A stretch of DNA of 64,000 nucleotides, taken from Lapidilactobacillus achengensis. GTDB lineage: Bacteria; Bacillota; Bacilli; Lactobacillales; Lactobacillaceae. The stretch lies in assembly GCF_003946655.1 (NCBI RefSeq), contig NZ_RHOV01000001.1, positions 186,001 to 250,000 of the forward strand, read 5' to 3'. The translations under genes were made by a program, and so were the position numbers. Every line of letters begins with the position of its first letter. The stretch's first letter is position 1. A model generated the notes under the pieces. That model was not told the DNA's origin, ran no database searches, and saw nothing but the letters and a program-made list of their open reading frames with translations. Below, one piece after another: positions 7,912 to 15,990 of the stretch.

Positions 7912-9678
7912 CTAATCCTGTTTCTCGACCTCGATACCAAGTTCGTCCAATTGCGCTGGCGCAACTGGCGTTGGCGCCGCGGTCATTGGTTCGGTAGCGT
8001 TGGAGTTCTTCGGAAAGGCGATCACATCCCGAATATTGTCCCGATCCGCTAGCAGCATCGCAAAGCGATCCAACCCGATCGCCAAGCCGCCTAGTGGTGG
8101 GAACCCGTAGTCCATCGCATCCAGCAAGAAGCCGAATTGCTTTTGGGCTGTTTCCGGGCTGATTTCCAAGGCTTTCAACATTTTTTCTTGGATCTCACGT
8201 TGATGGATACGGATCGAACCACCACCTAATTCGTAGCCGTTCAAGACAATATCGTAGCTTTGCGCGTGAGCGGCGTGAGGATCTGTGTCCAGCAAATGAA
8301 CATCTTCTTCATTGGGCATCGTGAAGGGATGGTGCGCCGCGATCCAACGCTGGTCGCCTTCATCATATTCGAATAAAGGCCAATCAACGACCCAAGTGAA
8401 CGCAAATTGATTTTTCGGAATGAGGTTCAATTCTTTGGCGAAGAAAGTCCGTAAATAGCCCAGACTGTCTGCCACAACCTTTTGGCTGGCGGCGACGAAA
8501 AGAATCAAGTCGCCATCTTGCGCGCCCAGGCGGTCCAACAAATTGGCAGCGTCATCTTTCAGGAATTTCGCGATCGGTCCAGCAACGGTGCCTGCTTCGA
8601 CTTTGACCCAAGCCAACCCCTTAGCGCCAAAACGTTTGAGATAATCTTGAATGCCGTCGATTTTTTTCCGTGAGTATTGGGCTGCCGCTTGCGGCGCGAC
8701 AATTGCCTTGACCTGACCATCATTGGCGATGGCGTCAGTGAAGACCTTGAAGCTACTCTCCTTGAAATAGTCGCTCAGATCTTGGAGTTCCATGCCGTAA
8801 CGCAAGTCTGGTTTATCAGAACCATAGCGGGCCATGGCGTCATTCCAAGTGATCCGTGGGAACGGCAATTTGACATCGATCCCCTTCTCATCGTGCATGA
8901 CTTGAGCGATGACACCCTCAGTGATTGCTTGGATCTCTTCAGCGGACAAGAAACTTGTTTCCAAATCGATTTGGGTAAATTCCGGTTGGCGGTCTCCCCG
9001 TAAATCTTCGTCCCGGAAGCAACGGGCGATCTGGTAATACCGGTCAAAACCCGCGCCCATCAACAATTCCTTGAATAATTGTGGCGATTGTGGCAAGGCG
9101 AAGAAGCTGCCTGGATAGACCCGCGATGGCACCAAATAATCCCGAGCGCCTTCGGGAGTCGACTTGGTCAGATCGGGTGTTTCGATTTCGATAAAGCCAT
9201 GATCGTCTAAATAATGATGGACTGACTTAACGATCTGGGCCCGCGTCCGCAAGCCTTTCATCATTTCTGGCCGGCGCAGATCCAAATAACGATACTTCAA
9301 TTTGGTATCTTCGGAAGCGGTCACATTGTCAGCGATATCAAAGGGTGGTGTTTTTGACTTATTCAAAACCGTCAATTTGGTCACTTCGACTTCGATCTTA
9401 CCTGTTTTCATTTTCGGATTGACCGCATGCTCCCCACGAGCGCGCACCCGGCCTTGGACCGCGATCACGTATTCAGAACGCAGTGTTTCCGCGACGGCTA
9501 AAGCAGCCTCATCGATTTCATTACTGAAAACCAATTGGACGATTCCTTCCCGATCACGCAAGTCAATGAAAACCAGATTGCCCAAGCTCCGCCGTTTCTG
9601 AACCCAGCCCGCCAGATCAACGGTTTGACCTAAATACTGTTCATCAACTAAACCACAATATGTTGTTCGTTCTACCAT
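7912..9678 (-). CDS. aspS: Aspartyl-tRNA synthetase
   Basis: Class IIb synthetase charging tRNA-Asp, 588 residues, normal for the bacterial type. OB-fold anticodon-binding domain at about residues 1-110 ([20 protein letters not shown]), catalytic core with [18 protein letters not shown] (motif 2 region), a GAD insertion domain around 300-410, and motif 3 [14 protein letters not shown]. The start ATG overlaps the hisS stop (TAATG), so the two genes are translationally coupled. Controlled by the T-box upstream of hisS. Confidence 0.97.
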   Translation of the reverse strand: MVERTTYCGLVDEQYLGQTVDLAGWVQKRRSLGNLVFIDLRDREGIVQLVFSNEIDEAALAVAETLRSEYVIAVQGRVRARGEHAVNPKMKTGKIEVEVTKLTVLNKSKTPPFDIADNVTASEDTKLKYRYLDLRRPEMMKGLRTRAQIVKSVHHYLDDHGFIEIETPDLTKSTPEGARDYLVPSRVYPGSFFALPQSPQLFKELLMGAGFDRYYQIARCFRDEDLRGDRQPEFTQIDLETSFLSAEEIQAITEGVIAQVMHDEKGIDVKLPFPRITWNDAMARYGSDKPDLRYGMELQDLSDYFKESSFKVFTDAIANDGQVKAIVAPQAAAQYSRKKIDGIQDYLKRFGAKGLAWVKVEAGTVAGPIAKFLKDDAANLLDRLGAQDGDLILFVAASQKVVADSLGYLRTFFAKELNLIPKNQFAFTWVVDWPLFEYDEGDQRWIAAHHPFTMPNEEDVHLLDTDPHAAHAQSYDIVLNGYELGGGSIRIHQREIQEKMLKALEISPETAQKQFGFLLDAMDYGFPPLGGLAIGLDRFAMLLADRDNIRDVIAFPKNSNATEPMTAAPTPVAPAQLDELGIEVEKQD

Positions 9679-10982
9679 TACGCTTTGCCTCCAAATTGTT
9701 GCATCAAATCTTGATAAACCTTGTTAAAATCAGCCTGGATCGCGCTGAGACTGACGGAAACCTGCTCGCCAGAAGCCAAGTCCTTCACTGGAACTTGCCC
9801 ACTAGCCAACTCGCTATCACCTAATGTGATCACGAAGCGGCTGTTCAGCCGGGTGGCGTTTTTGAATTGGCCTTTGACTTTGCGATCAAGATAATCCTGA
9901 TCGGCGCGGAACCCGGCGTGGCGAATCGCGTTCAGGATCTGCAAGGCCGGGCTATCCAATTGGTCCCCTGCCTTGACCAGATAAAAGTCCAATCCTGGCG
10001 TGGCCAAACCCAATTTCGTCTCATCCAGCAACAACAACAGCCGCTCAAGACCGATTCCAAAGCCGATGCCCGGTTCATCAGGTCCACCGAATTCTTGAAC
10101 CAGTCCGTCATAACGACCGCCAGCGATCACAGTCATTTCTGTGTTGTTGAAAGCCGGCGCGCTGACCATGATTTCAAAAATCGTATCCGTATAATAATCC
10201 AACCCACGAACCATGGTTTGATTGACCGTGTAGTCGATTCCTAAAGCGGCCAAGCCCGCCTTGACCGCCGCGAAATGAGCGGCGGAGTCAGGGGTCAAAT
10301 AATCCAAGATACTTGGCGCGTCGGCGACTAACTCCTGATCGTGGGCATCCTTGCTGTCAAGAATGCGCAAGGGATTTGTCGTCAAGCGCCGTTGGGAATC
10401 AGCGGAAAGCCGATCTTGCAAAGGGGTCAAATAATTGACCAAAGCTTCGTGATAGGCTTGCCGCGTGGCCGCATCGCCTAAACTGTTGATCTCCAATTTC
10501 AAATCGCTGAGTTGCAACTGATGCAACAATTCCTCCGCCATCGCGATAATTTCCACATCTAAGGCTGGTGAACTGGCGCCGAACGCCTCGACCCCGATTT
10601 GGTGGAATTGCCGCTGACGACCGGATTGGGGCCGTTCGTAACGGAACATCGGCCCATGATAATAAACTTTGTAAGGTTTGACATATTCCGGTCCAAAGAG
10701 TTTGTTTTCCACATAAGCGCGGACCACACCAGCGGTGCCTTCCGGGCGTAAAGCAATATGACGCTCGCCCTTGTCAAAGAAATCATACATTTCTTTGGAA
10801 ACAACGTCAGAACTTTCGCCGGACGAACGTTCGAAAACATCATAGGATTCGAAGATCGGCGTTCGAATTTCTTGAAAGTCATAGGTGCCGAAGACTTCCG
10901 CCGCCTTTTGTTCCACAAATTGCCATTTACGTGACTCTGCTGGGGTAATATCGGCAGTGCCTTTCGGTTTTTGATAGCGCAT
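9678..10982 (-). CDS. hisS: Histidyl-tRNA synthetase
   Basis: Class II synthetase charging tRNA-His, 434 residues. Motifs: N-terminal [10 protein letters not shown], motif 2 region [17 protein letters not shown], the His-binding loops [11 protein letters not shown] and GGRYDGLV, and motif 3 [15 protein letters not shown]; a C-terminal anticodon-binding domain follows. A longer reading upstream runs into the leader terminator; ATG 10982 has AAGGAGG at ideal spacing and is chosen. First gene of hisS-aspS, directly below a T-box leader. Confidence 0.97.
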   Translation of the reverse strand: MRYQKPKGTADITPAESRKWQFVEQKAAEVFGTYDFQEIRTPIFESYDVFERSSGESSDVVSKEMYDFFDKGERHIALRPEGTAGVVRAYVENKLFGPEYVKPYKVYYHGPMFRYERPQSGRQRQFHQIGVEAFGASSPALDVEIIAMAEELLHQLQLSDLKLEINSLGDAATRQAYHEALVNYLTPLQDRLSADSQRRLTTNPLRILDSKDAHDQELVADAPSILDYLTPDSAAHFAAVKAGLAALGIDYTVNQTMVRGLDYYTDTIFEIMVSAPAFNNTEMTVIAGGRYDGLVQEFGGPDEPGIGFGIGLERLLLLLDETKLGLATPGLDFYLVKAGDQLDSPALQILNAIRHAGFRADQDYLDRKVKGQFKNATRLNSRFVITLGDSELASGQVPVKDLASGEQVSVSLSAIQADFNKVYQDLMQQFGGKA

Positions 10983-11002
10983 GGTTATTCCTCCTTGATG
11001 AA

Positions 11003-11202
11003 AAAAGACAAAAAGCACCCCTATCTTGTTTGATAAGGGTGCTTTTTGCACGGTACCACCTTAATTTGGTCTAATTGGATAACGTCGTTGCAGACGGAGC
11101 CCAGGCTCAACCTCAAAATGGTCGTTTCATTCATTCTGCTTTCTCACCTACCGCAGTCTCTGTGCTTGAACTACTTTTCATTTTTCATCGGTTTGATATT
11201 CG
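11003..11202 (-). ncRNA. T-box riboswitch leader of hisS-aspS
   Basis: The conserved T-box sequence AAGGTGGTACCGTGC lies at about 11044-11058 on the minus strand, followed by the terminator stem AAAAGCACCCTTATC / GATAGGGGTGCTTTT at 11011-11047. Upstream, Stem I is recognisable: an apical stem CTGC/GCAG enclosing a GGTGAGA distal loop (GGUGNRA), and the specifier loop side reading AAACGACCATTTT. The helix AAAATG/CATTTT leaves GAC (Asp) unpaired at 11123-11121; CAT (His) overlaps it by one base. Charged tRNA should favour the terminator, uncharged tRNA the antiterminator. Confidence 0.93.
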
Positions 11203-11208
11203 CTTACT

Positions 11209-11237
11209 AATTTACACGTCTAGTCAGCAAAAGTCAA
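11209..11237 (-). promoter_or_regulatory. Promoter of the hisS-aspS T-box transcript
   Basis: TTGACT (-35), 17-nt spacer, TAAATT (-10) on the minus strand. The expected RNA start near 11202 is just above Stem I of the T-box. Confidence 0.8.
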
Positions 11238-11276
11238 GACTGGCAACGTTTTCACGGTGACAAATCGTCTGAATTT

Positions 11277-11374
11277 TGCGCTTAGCGATGCCCGACATTG
11301 GGAAGCGAAACCAGCTTCCAAAACCTTGGGTAGCTAGGCTAATGATCAGAAGTTGTCCAAGTCGATTCACACTC
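11277..11374 (+). repeat. Family B repeat, copy B2 (5' truncated)
   Basis: The first roughly 25 bp of the family are missing. From GCGCTTAGCG onward it follows the family: the inner arm GGAAGC..GCTTCC, then TAGCTAGGCTAATGATCAGAAG and the end GATTCACACTCT. The single star S2 starts at the next base. Confidence 0.65.
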
Positions 11375-11571
11375 TGGCGTTGGTGGGCTGTTTACTAGTT
11401 GGCGGAAGGTCGGGCTGGGGGTGAGTCAGCCGCGATATTATTCTTGGCGGCTCTGCCGCCTAGAATAAGGCTCAGCTTTGAGATTTTCGGTGCATTTCCG
11501 AAAAGCTCAAAGTGACGCCCGCCGCGTTCCACCACCCCCAGCCCGACCTGGAGCCCGACCACACTTGCCCG
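11375..11571 (+). repeat. Single star repeat S2 (type III)
   Basis: Outer stem AGGTCGGGCTGGGGGTG pairs perfectly with CACCCCCAGCCCGACCT. Left arm ATTCTTGGCGGC-TCT-GCCGCCTAGAAT; right arm CTTTGAGATTTTCGG/CCGAAAAGCTCAAAG. The usual terminal GCAGCGCAAGCTGC hairpin is missing. It joins B2 directly on its left side and ends 26 bases before the stop codon of the small minus-strand gene that follows. Confidence 0.8.
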
Positions 11572-11596
11572 ACCCCCTTTTAGCCAAACGGAATTA

Positions 11597-11845
11597 TCAG
11601 ATCTCCAATTCTGGAAATGACGCGTGAACTTTCGCAAGGAATTCCGCGGTCGGTTCAACCCCAAACTGATTCAAACTATCATAAAAATCGGCCTTGGTCG
11701 GCAGTGTGCCCGACATCTTCTGCGAAATGGCCAACATTGCTAAGACTAGATTCTCAGCGTTATCTGTGGGGACGTAAAGCTGTTCAGCGCTTGGATCTTC
11801 CTGGCGCTGAATATCTTCACGCGGATCCTCATTTGGTTTCACCAT
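11597..11845 (-). CDS. Small hypothetical protein, acidic
   Basis: 82 residues if started at ATG 11845, which has GGAG eight bases upstream; an upstream ATG at 11896 lacks an SD. The first 30 residues are charged and probably disordered (KPNEDPREDIQRQEDPSAEQ), the rest looks like a small helical domain (ENLVLAMLAISQKMSG, then KADFYDSLNQFGVEP). No family recognised. No membrane segment or signal peptide. It has its own SD and normal composition, so it is probably a real gene. Confidence 0.6.
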   Translation of the reverse strand: MVKPNEDPREDIQRQEDPSAEQLYVPTDNAENLVLAMLAISQKMSGTLPTKADFYDSLNQFGVEPTAEFLAKVHASFPELEI

Positions 11846-12262
11846 ATCATCTGCTCCTATCTCATCTTTTTTAGATGATGGCTCCAGTTTTGTCACTATT
11901 TATTGGATTACGCGGGTTGGCGCACCCGCAACGGCCACTGAGGTGTGCTTGCCGTCAACGCCAATCCCATGGCCGATTCTAGCGGAAATTGTCAGAATGT
12001 CAACAAGCTAAATCCGATCAGATTACCCCAAACAGCTTCATTCTGATCTCGATCCGCCTAAGAACAAGGTGCTAACGCTGGCGTTTTTCTCAGCATGCAG
12101 CCGGCATCTCAGCTCATTTCAACCCGCGCCCCAGAATAATCCCAACCATTTTTGTTAAAAATGAGGTCAGTAGGCGCAAAACGACCTTAATCATGGTAAA
12201 ATCAAACTAGGTAACGCGAACAGCAGACGGTTCCCTGAATAAGGCGTAAAGGAATGGCGCGA

Positions 12263-13594
12263 ATGAAAAATTTCTTACATAAACTGTGGCAGTGGCGGCT
12301 CACATTGATCGTGGTTTTGGCGATCATTGGTTCGATCGGCACTTCGATCGTCATGGCAAACTCGCAGCAAGTCGTGGTCCAGGCGAACGTGCTTAATGTG
12401 CGCAAGGGCCCAGGACTGGCTTATGATGTCACCGCCCAAGTCAAAAAAGGTCAGCGCTTGACCGTGATCAGCGAGCGGAATGAATGGTACCAAGTGCGAC
12501 TAAGTGAAACTTCTGTCGGTTGGGTCGCCAGTTGGTTGATCAAGAACACAGAAGTCAGCGCCACCGCCAATCGGATCGGGCTGATCGATCAAGGTGACAC
12601 CCCGATTTACGCCAGCAATGAGCTCAACACTCAGCCGCTGAAGCAGCTCAACGCCGGAGACAAGGTCACGATCCTCTACCAAGAAGGCGATTGGCTCGAG
12701 GTGAAATATCAAGATTCAGTCGCTTGGGTCCAGAAGACCAAGGTCAAGATCACGGATCAAGTAGAAAGTAACGCCAAAACCACCAATATCGGTGATACCA
12801 GCGTTCTACCGACGAAGGCTGAGGACCAAGTGGCCGTTGTCGACACTGACAACACGGCTTTACGGTCGCAACCGAATACCAGCGCCAATGTGCTGGAACA
12901 TCTGCCGGCCAAGACCATCTTGACCTATGTCAAAACCGTCGATCAATGGTATGAAGTCAAAACCAAAGCGGGCAAAACCGGTTATGTGGCCAGCTGGGTC
13001 GTCTCCATGGCCAACCGGAAAACGCTGGAGGACACCATGCCAAAAATCGCCTCAAATCTGGCCGAAGCGACAATCGTGCTGGATCCTGGTCATGGCGGCA
13101 ATGACGTCGGCGCCCTCTCCCAAAGCGCCAAATATGAGAAGAGTTACACCTTGGCCATCGCCAACGTGATCGAATCCAAATTGAAAGCCGCTGGCGCTAA
13201 TGTGGTGCTGACGCGGACCGATGATAGCTATCTGGATCTGGCTCCGCGGGCCCAGGCGGCCAATCAACTGAAGGCGGACGCTTTCATCAGCTTGCATTTT
13301 GATTCCAGTGATACCGTCAATTCCGCCACCGGGATCACCACCTACTACTACCATGACAATCGTGACAAGAAACTAGCGCAACTACTCAGCTCGCAACTGG
13401 GCAACCTGCCACTGACCAATCGTGGTTATGAGTTTGGCAACTTCCAAGTCTTGCGCGACAATCAACGACCGGCCGTCCTGTTGGAACTGGGTTACATCAA
13501 CAACAGCAAGGACTTCCGCTATATCACCAAGAGCAGTTATTACAACAAAGTTGCCAACGACATCGTGATTGCTCTGACCAATTACTTCAAATAA
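12263..13594 (+). CDS. N-acetylmuramoyl-L-alanine amidase with three SH3b domains
   Basis: Secreted or membrane-anchored peptidoglycan hydrolase that cuts the MurNAc-L-Ala bond. 443 residues: a positively charged start and hydrophobic segment at about residues 9-31, three bacterial SH3 domains (about 37-95, 105-160, 190-250; each with an LNVRKGPG or TALRSQPN type motif and GWVASW/GYVASW), and an Amidase_3 zinc domain from about 268 to the end with LDPGHGG, a glutamate about ten residues on, SLHFDS and LLELGYINN. Start ATG 12263 is preceded by AAAGGA at 9 nt; ATG 12254 sits directly on the SD and is less likely. An extended -10 (TGGTAAAAT, 12194-12202) lies upstream. Single plus-strand gene ending at a terminator. 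Confidence 0.92.
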   Translation: MKNFLHKLWQWRLTLIVVLAIIGSIGTSIVMANSQQVVVQANVLNVRKGPGLAYDVTAQVKKGQRLTVISERNEWYQVRLSETSVGWVASWLIKNTEVSATANRIGLIDQGDTPIYASNELNTQPLKQLNAGDKVTILYQEGDWLEVKYQDSVAWVQKTKVKITDQVESNAKTTNIGDTSVLPTKAEDQVAVVDTDNTALRSQPNTSANVLEHLPAKTILTYVKTVDQWYEVKTKAGKTGYVASWVVSMANRKTLEDTMPKIASNLAEATIVLDPGHGGNDVGALSQSAKYEKSYTLAIANVIESKLKAAGANVVLTRTDDSYLDLAPRAQAANQLKADAFISLHFDSSDTVNSATGITTYYYHDNRDKKLAQLLSSQLGNLPLTNRGYEFGNFQVLRDNQRPAVLLELGYINNSKDFRYITKSSYYNKVANDIVIALTNYFK

Positions 13595-13685
13595 TTCCTC
13601 GTTTCCTGTGGTCATAGCATCCAAGCCGAGTTTTGCAGCCGCGCGTTGACCGCTTAACCAGATAAAATCATTTTTGATCGTAAAA

Positions 13686-13724
13686 CAAACAAGGTGTCCA
13701 TCAAATCGATGGGCACCTTGTTTT
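13686..13724. terminator. Bidirectional terminator
   Basis: AACAAGGTGTCCATC pairs with GATGGGCACCTTGTT (one mismatch), with A-rich sequence before and TTTT after, so it can work both for the amidase gene and for the facing minus-strand gene at 13834. Confidence 0.8.
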
Positions 13725-13833
13725 AACGATCAAGAAATTCGAATCCACTCACGTTCAAAGAATCGAGGCCGGTTCAGACAAAAACAGAAAAATGAAATAA
13801 AGCCAGTCGTCAGCCTCTATCTGCTGATTTCAA

Positions 13834-14436
13834 TCAAAAAAGATGTGAATAATAATCTAAGATCGGGACATCATGTTTCAGTAAGTACTGGCCAATCCCG
13901 CGATCGATAGCGGATTTCGATTTATTGGTGATCCCAGGCAAGGGAAAGACCACAAGCAGACGCTCATCCCACTTCTTTCCTAGCTGATCGATCAGGATGC
14001 CCGAAGTGTTGTATTGCCATCTTGATTGACGACCGGGATCGTTGTAATTCGCAGGATCAGGTGGGATGTCGAAATTACAATCATTTCCCGATGCGACAAC
14101 GCCAAGGAACTTATCCATCGTGAATTTAAGCCAGACGATGTGATTGACCGCATTCAAATCATTGTCCCGCTTTATTGCGTTGTAATCCAGCGCAGCATTC
14201 TTGGTAGCTTGATCCACTTTGAAATCAGTCATGATCGGGTGTGCGACTTCTGGCAGATCGATTTTCCCCAAGAACTCATTGATTAACTTAACGATCACAT
14301 CAACGGGCACAGGGGTTAACCGCGCCTGTGCCTTTGCCATCGCTAACCTCGACAAATTCCCATAATGAACTGAAGCTCCAACGGGGGTTGGTCGCTTCTG
14401 AACCAGATATTGATCCATTTCTTTTGAAAATTTCAA
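13834..14436 (-). CDS. Hypothetical protein, orphan
   Basis: 200 residues from a TTG start at 14436, with GGGGGG as SD about 8 bases upstream. I do not recognise the family. The N-terminal part (EMDQYLVQKRPTPVGASVHY) is followed by a helical region with VDVIVKLINEFLGKI, a central part with HIVWLKFTMDKFLGVVA, then a region rich in P, N, D (CNFDIPPDPANYNDPGRQSR), and the end DVPILDYYSHLF. No signal peptide or transmembrane segment. The phrase DERLLVVFPLPGIT could be a beta strand of a Rossmann-like or nuclease core, but this is a guess. Slightly richer in A+T than its neighbours, which may point to acquisition. Confidence 0.7.
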   Translation of the reverse strand: MKFSKEMDQYLVQKRPTPVGASVHYGNLSRLAMAKAQARLTPVPVDVIVKLINEFLGKIDLPEVAHPIMTDFKVDQATKNAALDYNAIKRDNDLNAVNHIVWLKFTMDKFLGVVASGNDCNFDIPPDPANYNDPGRQSRWQYNTSGILIDQLGKKWDERLLVVFPLPGITNKSKSAIDRGIGQYLLKHDVPILDYYSHLF

Positions 14437-14549
14437 CAGATAGACCCCCCATTAGCTGCAGAACCAGCTCATTTCGACAGATGCAAAATTTCAAAATCAC
14501 ACCGCAATAAACGCCCCTAAAATGGATCCAGACATTATTTCTGACTAGC

Positions 14550-15221
14550 TCAAAACTTCCTGACTAGCTCAAAAAAATCCCCCGGCTCGGCCGCGGTCAA
14601 CAACGGTGAGATCGCGGCGATCTGATCAACAGTATAAGTTGCCATTGGCGCGTCGGTGAAATGATCAGGGTCGAAATAAATCGTTGGCAGCGTGGCGGCG
14701 GTCCCGGCCTCAATATCCAACCGTCGATCACCGACCATCACCGTTTGCGCTGGGTGGAGCCGGTGTTGTGCCACCAACGCGTTCAGCCCCGTCGGATCAG
14801 GCTTCCGCGGGAAGTCGTCGTCAGCGGTGATCCCCCCGGCAAAATACTGCCAGAGACCATCTTGTTCCATTTGGGCAATCGCCTCATGATTGTTGTGGGT
14901 CTCCAGCAAATTGACACCACCGGCCGCCACAACTTGGCGCAACACGGCCGCCACCCCGGCAAATGGTTTTACAACCAGCGCGTCTGGCGCCCGCATATAA
15001 GAATGAAGCCGCTGATTGACTTGATCAGCAGGGATCCCATAAACCTGTTGGTAATAATTCAAGGCGAAGCGGATCGATTTGATTTTGATCAGCCGATACA
15101 ATTCGTCACGATTCAAGCTCGTTTGCCCGAAATCAGCCAAAGCCTGGTGCAGGCAATGCAACATTTTCGGGTAGGTATCATACAAGGTCCCATCATAATC
15201 CCAAATCAAGTTCTTAATCAT
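14550..15221 (-). CDS. HAD-superfamily phosphatase
   Basis: Haloacid dehalogenase-like hydrolase of the phosphoglycolate phosphatase type, 223 residues. Motif I is DYDGTLYDT (residues 9-17, nucleophile D9 and general acid D11), the cap is helical (about 20-85), motif II is in NLLETHNN, motif III is the Lys of RKPDPTG and motif IV is MVGDRRLDIEAG. The substrate cannot be told from sequence. The ATG overlaps the end of dtd by 8 bases, so it is translated with it. Confidence 0.88.
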   Translation of the reverse strand: MIKNLIWDYDGTLYDTYPKMLHCLHQALADFGQTSLNRDELYRLIKIKSIRFALNYYQQVYGIPADQVNQRLHSYMRAPDALVVKPFAGVAAVLRQVVAAGGVNLLETHNNHEAIAQMEQDGLWQYFAGGITADDDFPRKPDPTGLNALVAQHRLHPAQTVMVGDRRLDIEAGTAATLPTIYFDPDHFTDAPMATYTVDQIAAISPLLTAAEPGDFFELVRKF

Positions 15222-15663
15222 GGGATACCTCCAAATTAATCGTCACCGGTCCATCATTCACCGCCATCACCGTCATGTCCGCACCGAATTTGCCGGTGCG
15301 GACCGGTTGAGCCAGCAGGCTTGCCAGAATGAAATTGAATGCTAAGTAGCCGGCCTCGGCTTGGTCCGGTTTAGCGGCGGCGGTGAAACTCGGCCGATTC
15401 CCCTTGCGCGTGTCCGCGTATAGCGTGAATTGGGAAATCGAGAGGATCTGGCCGCCAACCTGTTGCACGTTCAAATTCATTTTCTCCTGATCGTCTTCGA
15501 AAATCCGTAACTTCGCGATCTTGTTGGCCATTTTAGTGAACTCGGCCGCGGTATCCGTTGGCGCGATGCCCACAAACAGCACCAACCCCCGCTGAATTTG
15601 ACCGATCACAGCGCCAGCAACACTGACATTAGCCGATTTGACCCGTTGTAAAGTGACTCGCAT
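15214..15663 (-). CDS. dtd: D-aminoacyl-tRNA deacylase
   Basis: Removes D-amino acids, and mischarged glycine, from tRNA. 149 residues, normal length. Hallmarks: N-terminal MRVTLQRVKSANVSV, the catalytic block SQFTLYADTRKGNRPSF and the cis-Gly-Pro motif in NDGPVTINLE. GGGAG lies upstream of the ATG. It is downstream of relA, a very common pairing in Firmicutes, but here a tandem repeat array fills the gap. The last bases overlap the HAD phosphatase start. Confidence 0.96.
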   Translation of the reverse strand: MRVTLQRVKSANVSVAGAVIGQIQRGLVLFVGIAPTDTAAEFTKMANKIAKLRIFEDDQEKMNLNVQQVGGQILSISQFTLYADTRKGNRPSFTAAAKPDQAEAGYLAFNFILASLLAQPVRTGKFGADMTVMAVNDGPVTINLEVSHD

Positions 15664-15695
15664 ATCTAAAAACTCCCATCTACAAAGTTGATCTC

Positions 15696-15815
15696 TTGGT
15701 ATTCGATATCCTGGTATTCGACATTTTGAAATTCGATATCTTGGTATTCAATATCTCAATGTTCGATATCTTAAAATTCAATATCATAGCATTCAATATC
15801 TTCATATTCGACATC
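15696..15815. repeat. 15-bp imperfect tandem repeat, 8 units
   Basis: Eight head-to-tail 15-bp units with the core ATTCRAYATC (first unit TTGGTATTCGATATC, then CTGGTATTCGACATT, TTGAAATTCGATATC and so on), followed by about two degenerate units to 15845. Each core contains a GATATC-like near-palindrome. On the minus strand the array can be read as a 5-residue repeat (ISNTK-like), but there is no SD. It lies between relA and dtd. The rest of the gap up to 15990 shows nothing else. Confidence 0.85.
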
Positions 15816-15990
15816 TTGTTGAAATTCCTAATCTTGGAATTCTGTCTGCTGACCCCTGTCCGTCTTGCGCCGCTGCCATTCTGCCCCACGAAAAAAGCGC
15901 CTGGCCAGATGAGAACTCATCGGTTGGCGACTTTGTTCGTGACTGTTGGCAAATATTGGCAAATTTAGACACTAGCTCTCGCGGTCAGCC

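Noticed and set aside
15696-15815. CRISPR-like regular repeat
   Set aside because: Units are contiguous 15-mers with no spacers, there is no leader, and no cas genes are in the window.
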